The notes beneath the pieces are model-generated. The model had not been told where the DNA came from. It saw nothing but the letters and a program-made list of their open reading frames with translations, and searched no databases. The position numbers and the translations under genes are program-made. A stretch of DNA of 64,000 bases from Halobaculum sp. XH14. Lineage in GTDB: Archaea; Halobacteriota; Halobacteria; Halobacteriales; Haloferacaceae. Shown here in pieces: positions 60,584 through 64,000 of this stretch; the stretch's first letter is position 1, and every line of letters starts with the position of its first letter. The stretch lies in contig NZ_CP134949.1 in the NCBI RefSeq assembly GCF_032116555.1, positions 558,001-622,000 on the forward strand, written 5' to 3'.

Positions 60584-62422
60584 TCACTCGCCCCGCACGT
60601 CGCTTCCCTCGCCGGCCTCGCCGACCTCCGCGCGGTTCGAGGCCCCCGGGAGCATCGTGCCGTCGCCGCCGTTTCCGCCCGGCCCGTCTCCGCCGTACCC
60701 ATCACCGCCGTACCCGTTTCCGTCCCCGACATCGTCGGCGGGCGGCCCCCGTTCGCGCATGCTCTGTCGGGTGAACTGCGGCCGGGCCTGGATGCCGCGG
60801 CGCTTCGTCCGGAACGAGCGGTAGAGGAAGAACGCCATCGGGAGCGTGAGGAGGACGATGCCGACGGCGAGGTACGTCTCGAGCGTCGTGTCGCCGAAGG
60901 AGTAGATGATGGAGGCGGACAGCAGGCCGACCGCGGTGAGGATGGAGTAGGCGAGTCGCTTGGCCAACTTGTCGATGATGCTGCTCTCGTCGGTCAGCGT
61001 GACGTTCACCGTCAGGTCCTCGCGCTGAACCGAGTCGAGCACGGAGTCGAGCTTCGGCGGAACGGTGACGGCGGCCTCCGCGCTCTCTCGGATCCGGTTC
61101 ACCGCGTCGCGCACGAGCCGCTCTGCGGTCTCCTCCAGATAGCCCTGCTTCTGGAGGAAGTCAGTCGCCACCTCGATGAAGTCGAAGTTCGAGTCGAGCG
61201 TGACACAGACCCCCTCGACGACGGTGGCGACCCGGAGGACGAGCGCCATGTTCTGGGGGAGCCGCAGCGGGAAGTCGTAGATGGTCGACTCGACCTGTTC
61301 GATCACCTGCTGGACGCGGTACTGCTCGATTTCCTCCCCGCGCACGTCGGCGATGGCCAGTTCCATCACGTCGGCCATGACGGCGCGGTCCGCCTCCGGC
61401 GAGAGCGTCCCCATCGCCACCAGCGCGTCGAGGATGCCGTCGATGTCCTGGTTGGCGATGGCGACGTAGAAGTCGACGATGCGGTCCTGGACGAACGGGT
61501 CGACGTGGCCCGACATGCCGAAGTCGTAGAAGATGATGCGCCCGTCGTCGGTGACCGAGAGGTTCCCCGGGTGCGGGTCGGCGTGGAAGGTGCCGTCCTC
61601 GATGATCATCTGGAGGTACACCTCCTGGAGCGTCCGCGCGAGGTCGGTGCGGTCGATGCCGGCCCGGTCGAGCGCCTCGACGTCGCTGATCTTGATGCCC
61701 GGCCGGTACTCCATCGTGAGCACGCGCGGGCCCGAGGCCTCGCCGACCGTCCGCGGGATGACGATGCGGTCGTCCTCGGCGAAGTTGGCGCGGATGGTTT
61801 CGAGCATCGCCCGCTCGCGCTCGTAGTCCATCTCCTGGTTGATCGTCCGGTCGAACTCCTCGGCGAGGTTCTCCAGCGAGAACGACTGGCCCTGTCCGAC
61901 GAACCGCGAGATGACCGGCAGGGACCACTTGATCACCCGCAGGTCGGCGTTCACGAGCGCTTCGATGCCGGGCCGTCGGACCTTCACCGCGACCTCCCGG
62001 CCCTCGTAGGTGCCGACGTACACCTGGCCGAGGCTCGCCCCGGAGATTGGGTCGGCGTCGAACTCGTCGAACGTCTCCTCGACTGGACCGAGTTCCGATT
62101 CGAGCACCGTCCGCGTCTCGTCCCACGGCGCGGGCGGCACCTCGTCCTGGAGCGTCGACAGCACGTCGATGTACTCGGGCGGGAGCACGTCCGGCCGGGT
62201 CGAGAGGATCTGGCCGAGCTTGATGAACGTCGGTCCGAGCGTCAACAGCGTGTCGAGCAGCACCCGGGCGCGCTCGCGGCGCATCCCGGGCGAGACGTCG
62301 CGGGACCCCCCGAACAGGAGGAAGCGGCGGCGGTCGCGTGCGTAGGCGACGATGAGGGGGAGAAAGCGATACACCACCAGCGGGAACCGCCAGTAGGCGC
62401 GGGGAGAGACCAGCGTGACCAC
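60584..62422 (-). CDS. AarF/ABC1/UbiB-family atypical kinase
   Basis: 612 residues. The ABC1 motif is GPTFIKLGQILSTRPDVLPPEYIDVLSTLQDEVPP (KxGQ), then the Ala-rich nucleotide loop PISGASLGQVYVGTYEGREVAVKVRRPG. The ExD and metal residues are in FHADPHPGNLSV and IIFYDFGMSGH. Two C-terminal membrane helices (about 505-560) and a Gly-rich tail follow. Relatives act as ATPases in ubiquinone and membrane-lipid metabolism. The start is a GTG at 62422; the Hsp20-like gene ends 6 bp upstream, so they form one operon. Confidence 0.9.
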   Translation of the reverse strand: MVTLVSPRAYWRFPLVVYRFLPLIVAYARDRRRFLLFGGSRDVSPGMRRERARVLLDTLLTLGPTFIKLGQILSTRPDVLPPEYIDVLSTLQDEVPPAPWDETRTVLESELGPVEETFDEFDADPISGASLGQVYVGTYEGREVAVKVRRPGIEALVNADLRVIKWSLPVISRFVGQGQSFSLENLAEEFDRTINQEMDYERERAMLETIRANFAEDDRIVIPRTVGEASGPRVLTMEYRPGIKISDVEALDRAGIDRTDLARTLQEVYLQMIIEDGTFHADPHPGNLSVTDDGRIIFYDFGMSGHVDPFVQDRIVDFYVAIANQDIDGILDALVAMGTLSPEADRAVMADVMELAIADVRGEEIEQYRVQQVIEQVESTIYDFPLRLPQNMALVLRVATVVEGVCVTLDSNFDFIEVATDFLQKQGYLEETAERLVRDAVNRIRESAEAAVTVPPKLDSVLDSVQREDLTVNVTLTDESSIIDKLAKRLAYSILTAVGLLSASIIYSFGDTTLETYLAVGIVLLTLPMAFFLYRSFRTKRRGIQARPQFTRQSMRERGPPADDVGDGNGYGGDGYGGDGPGGNGGDGTMLPGASNRAEVGEAGEGSDVRGE

Positions 62423-62428
62423 CCCGCC

Positions 62429-62785
62429 TTACGCGTCCGAGATCGGGATGGTTCGTTCCGTGGCGGCGGCCCGCTTGCGGAGTCGGACCTCCAGCACCCC
62501 CCTGTCCATCGACGCGTTCGCGTCCTCGTCGGTCGCGTCCGGCGGGAGCGGGAGGTCGGCGTCGAGAAACAGCGTCCGGTCCTCGTCGACGTACTCGAAC
62601 TCGGCCGGGACGTCCTTCTCGCGGCGCGCTTCGACGTGCAGGCGACCGCCCTCGAAGGTCACCTCGGTCGTCCCGGCGGTCGCGCCGGGCAGGTCGACCA
62701 CGAGGAGGTACTCGTCGTCGCTCTCCAGCACGTCCGCGAACACGGCCGCGGGAAGTTCCTTCAGCGCCTCGCGCAGTGTCGACAT
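62429..62785 (-). CDS. Hsp20/alpha-crystallin-like protein
   Basis: 118 residues. The alpha-crystallin domain is visible as DEYLLVVDLPGATAGTTEVTFEGGRLHVEARREK, then FLDADLPLPPDATDEDANASMDRGVLEVRLRKR, ending with the short C-terminal TERTIPISD, which holds an I-x-I motif. Small heat-shock proteins keep unfolding proteins soluble. The ATG at 62785 has CTTTTTCG 23-30 nt upstream on the minus strand. It precedes the AarF gene in the same operon. Confidence 0.85.
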   Translation of the reverse strand: MSTLREALKELPAAVFADVLESDDEYLLVVDLPGATAGTTEVTFEGGRLHVEARREKDVPAEFEYVDEDRTLFLDADLPLPPDATDEDANASMDRGVLEVRLRKRAAATERTIPISDA

Positions 62786-62927
62786 GGATGGGAGTAGGGG
62801 TGGACGGTCGAAAAAGGCCGCGGTCACTTCCGGGCGGGATCGCTCGTGAAATCTCCGAACGCGATCGTCGCCGACGACGCCGTCCGTGTCGGGACAGGGG
62901 CTCGAAACCGGACGGTCGAGAGCAACC

Positions 62928-62943
62928 GGGGATTTCGAGGCGT
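62928..62943 (-). repeat. Degenerate solo outer module
   Basis: GGGGATTTCGAGGCGT differs from the outer module GGGGCTTTCGAGGCGG by few bases. It is alone in the 293 bp between the Hsp20 gene and the last aminotransferase. Confidence 0.35.
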
Positions 62944-63048
62944 CCGGCACGACGGCCGGACACGTTTCCGATCACGACCGCCGAACGGGCCAGCGGTCAC
63001 CGCACGTCCCGACACTCGACTCGAATCCAGATCACCGGGACCCCCATC

Positions 63049-63056
63049 GTTTAGCG
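63049..63056 (+). promoter_or_regulatory. TATA box for the last aminotransferase
   Basis: GTTTAGCG lies 23-30 nt before the ATG at 63079. Confidence 0.5.
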
Positions 63057-63078
63057 TTCCTCGGACACACTCTCGTCC

Positions 63079-64000
63079 ATGGAGATCGCACCGTTCGAAC
63101 TCGAACGATGGTTCGCCGAGTACGAGCACGAGGCGGATATCATGCTCGCCGAATCCGGCATCAGATCGCTGCACGCCGACCGGTTCGACCTCGACGTGGG
63201 CGAACTGGGGTACGTCATCCCGACGAACGGCGACCCGGACCTGCGGGCCGACCTCGGGGCGCGCTACGACCGGAGCGCGGACGAGGTGCTGTTCACCTGT
63301 GGCACCCAGGAGGCGAACTTCCTGACGTTCATGGCGCTGCTGGGCTCCGAACACGGCGACGAGGCGGTCGTCGTCACGCCGACGTACCAGGCGCTCGACG
63401 GCCTCCCCGAGGCGTTCGGCGAGGTGACCCGCGTCGGTCTCGAACCGCCCGAATGGGAACTCGACGTCGACGCCGTCGCCGAGGCCGTCACCGACGACAC
63501 CGCGGTCGTGGTGCTGGCGAACCCGAACAACCCGACCGGGCGCTACCATCCCGAGGCGACCGTGAGAGAGCTCTACGACGTGGCGGCCGCCCACGACGCC
63601 TACCTGCTCTGTGACGAGGTGTACCGACTGCTCACGGAGGACCCGCTCCCGCCGGTCGCGTCGTTCGGCGAGCGGGGGCTCTCGACCGCGAGCCTCACGA
63701 AGGCGTACGGGCTCGCGGGCACCCGGTTCGGCTGGCTCGTCGGCGACGGGTCGGTCGTCGATGCGGCCTGGGAGTGGAAGGACTACACGACCATCTCGCC
63801 CTCGGCGTTCGGCCAGCACCTCGCGCGGCAGGCGCTGGGCGAGCAGGAGGACGAAATCTTGCGTGAGAACCGCCACCTGGCCCGGAAACACCACGACATG
63901 GTCGCGGCGTGGCTCGACGAGCACGGCCTCGACTGGCACGACCCGGTCGGCGTCAACGGGTTCGTCACGGTGCCGGACGGGTTCGACGGGTCCCGCGAGT
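63079..64000 (+). CDS. Class I/II aminotransferase, 3' end outside window
   Basis: The frame runs from the ATG at 63079 (MEIAPFELERWFAEYEHEAD) to the window end without a stop, 307 codons. PLP motifs are LFTCGTQEANFLTF, VVVTPTYQALDGLP, VLANPNNPTGRYHP, LCDEVYRLL and the Schiff-base Lys in SLTKAYGLAGTRFGWL. It resembles archaeal aminotransferases of the aspartate/capreomycidine-synthase-like branch. The acceptor is unknown, and about 60-80 residues are missing at the C-terminus. Confidence 0.9.
   Translation, partial: MEIAPFELERWFAEYEHEADIMLAESGIRSLHADRFDLDVGELGYVIPTNGDPDLRADLGARYDRSADEVLFTCGTQEANFLTFMALLGSEHGDEAVVVTPTYQALDGLPEAFGEVTRVGLEPPEWELDVDAVAEAVTDDTAVVVLANPNNPTGRYHPEATVRELYDVAAAHDAYLLCDEVYRLLTEDPLPPVASFGERGLSTASLTKAYGLAGTRFGWLVGDGSVVDAAWEWKDYTTISPSAFGQHLARQALGEQEDEILRENRHLARKHHDMVAAWLDEHGLDWHDPVGVNGFVTVPDGFDGSRE

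Noticed and set aside
60026-62797. 923-codon open frame antisense to the AarF kinase, DUF192 and Hsp20 genes
   Set aside because: It mirrors three well-supported genes on the other strand and consists of Arg, His, Val and Asp-rich shadow sequence.

Overview
This 64 kb window is chromosomal DNA of an extremely halophilic archaeon (class Halobacteria). GC content is very high, third codon positions are almost all G or C, and the proteins are strongly acidic. Archaeal genes lie side by side: aIF5B, Nob1, Pus10, SecF-SecD in archaeal order, pyruvoyl arginine decarboxylase, a BAT/HTH_10 regulator, HalOD1 and amphi-Trp proteins, and geranylgeranyl reductase. Many genes have a TATA-like box 25-30 nt before the start codon, as expected for leaderless haloarchaeal transcripts. 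The genus cannot be fixed from sequence alone. I find no rRNA, tRNA, CRISPR array, transposase or integrase.

Layout. 1-2.4 kb: katG 3' end, cupin, arginine decarboxylase, a DUF5811-like protein. 2.8-5.5 kb: aIF5B diverging from a PRC-barrel protein and Nob1. 5.7-10.8 kb: CPBF protease and glucose-6-phosphate isomerase (overlapping), then small haloarchaeal proteins. 11.3-18.6 kb: secF-secD, an acetyltransferase, a HalOD1 protein, an 826-residue MEDS/GAF/BAT regulator, RNase HII. 18.9-24.1 kb: Pus10 and succinyl-CoA synthetase sucC-sucD. 24.2-30.6 kb: dehydrogenases, an ABC exporter pair, MutY and small proteins. 30.8-41.5 kb: class III aminotransferase, MgtC/DUF4010 protein, AI-2E family permease, PadR regulator, cox subunit II, a CtaA-CtaB fusion, a SelT/W-like redox protein, a methyltransferase, an aldo/keto reductase. 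42-46.2 kb: lumazine synthase and an aminotransferase, then a cobalt-type nitrile hydratase cluster (beta, alpha, His-rich accessory protein). 46.2-64 kb: Hel308-like helicase, old yellow enzyme, FNT channel, geranylgeranyl reductase, macrodomain protein, S9 peptidase, DUF4349 and DUF192 lipoproteins, KDPG aldolase, dehydrogenase, alpha/beta hydrolase, AarF/UbiB kinase, Hsp20-like protein and a truncated aminotransferase.

The most unusual content is not a gene. At least eight intergenic regions (about 2.6, 7.9-8.6, 18.8, 21.1-21.6, 41.6, 44.5-44.9, 52.6-52.8 and 57.2-57.5 kb) carry copies of one modular repeat family. Several solo ends also occur. An outer module CCTCGAAAGCCCCCGCGGC acts as an inverted terminus. 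Behind it come a GC-rich segment, runs of perfect short hairpins with 2-3 nt loops, a constant core (CCCCTTTCAGTCCCACC), and one of two tail types. One copy is bounded by perfect inverted ends, one is a head-to-head pair, and one lies inside the nitrile hydratase cluster. A second, unrelated structure near 26.0 kb has two consecutive hairpins with the same loop but different stems.
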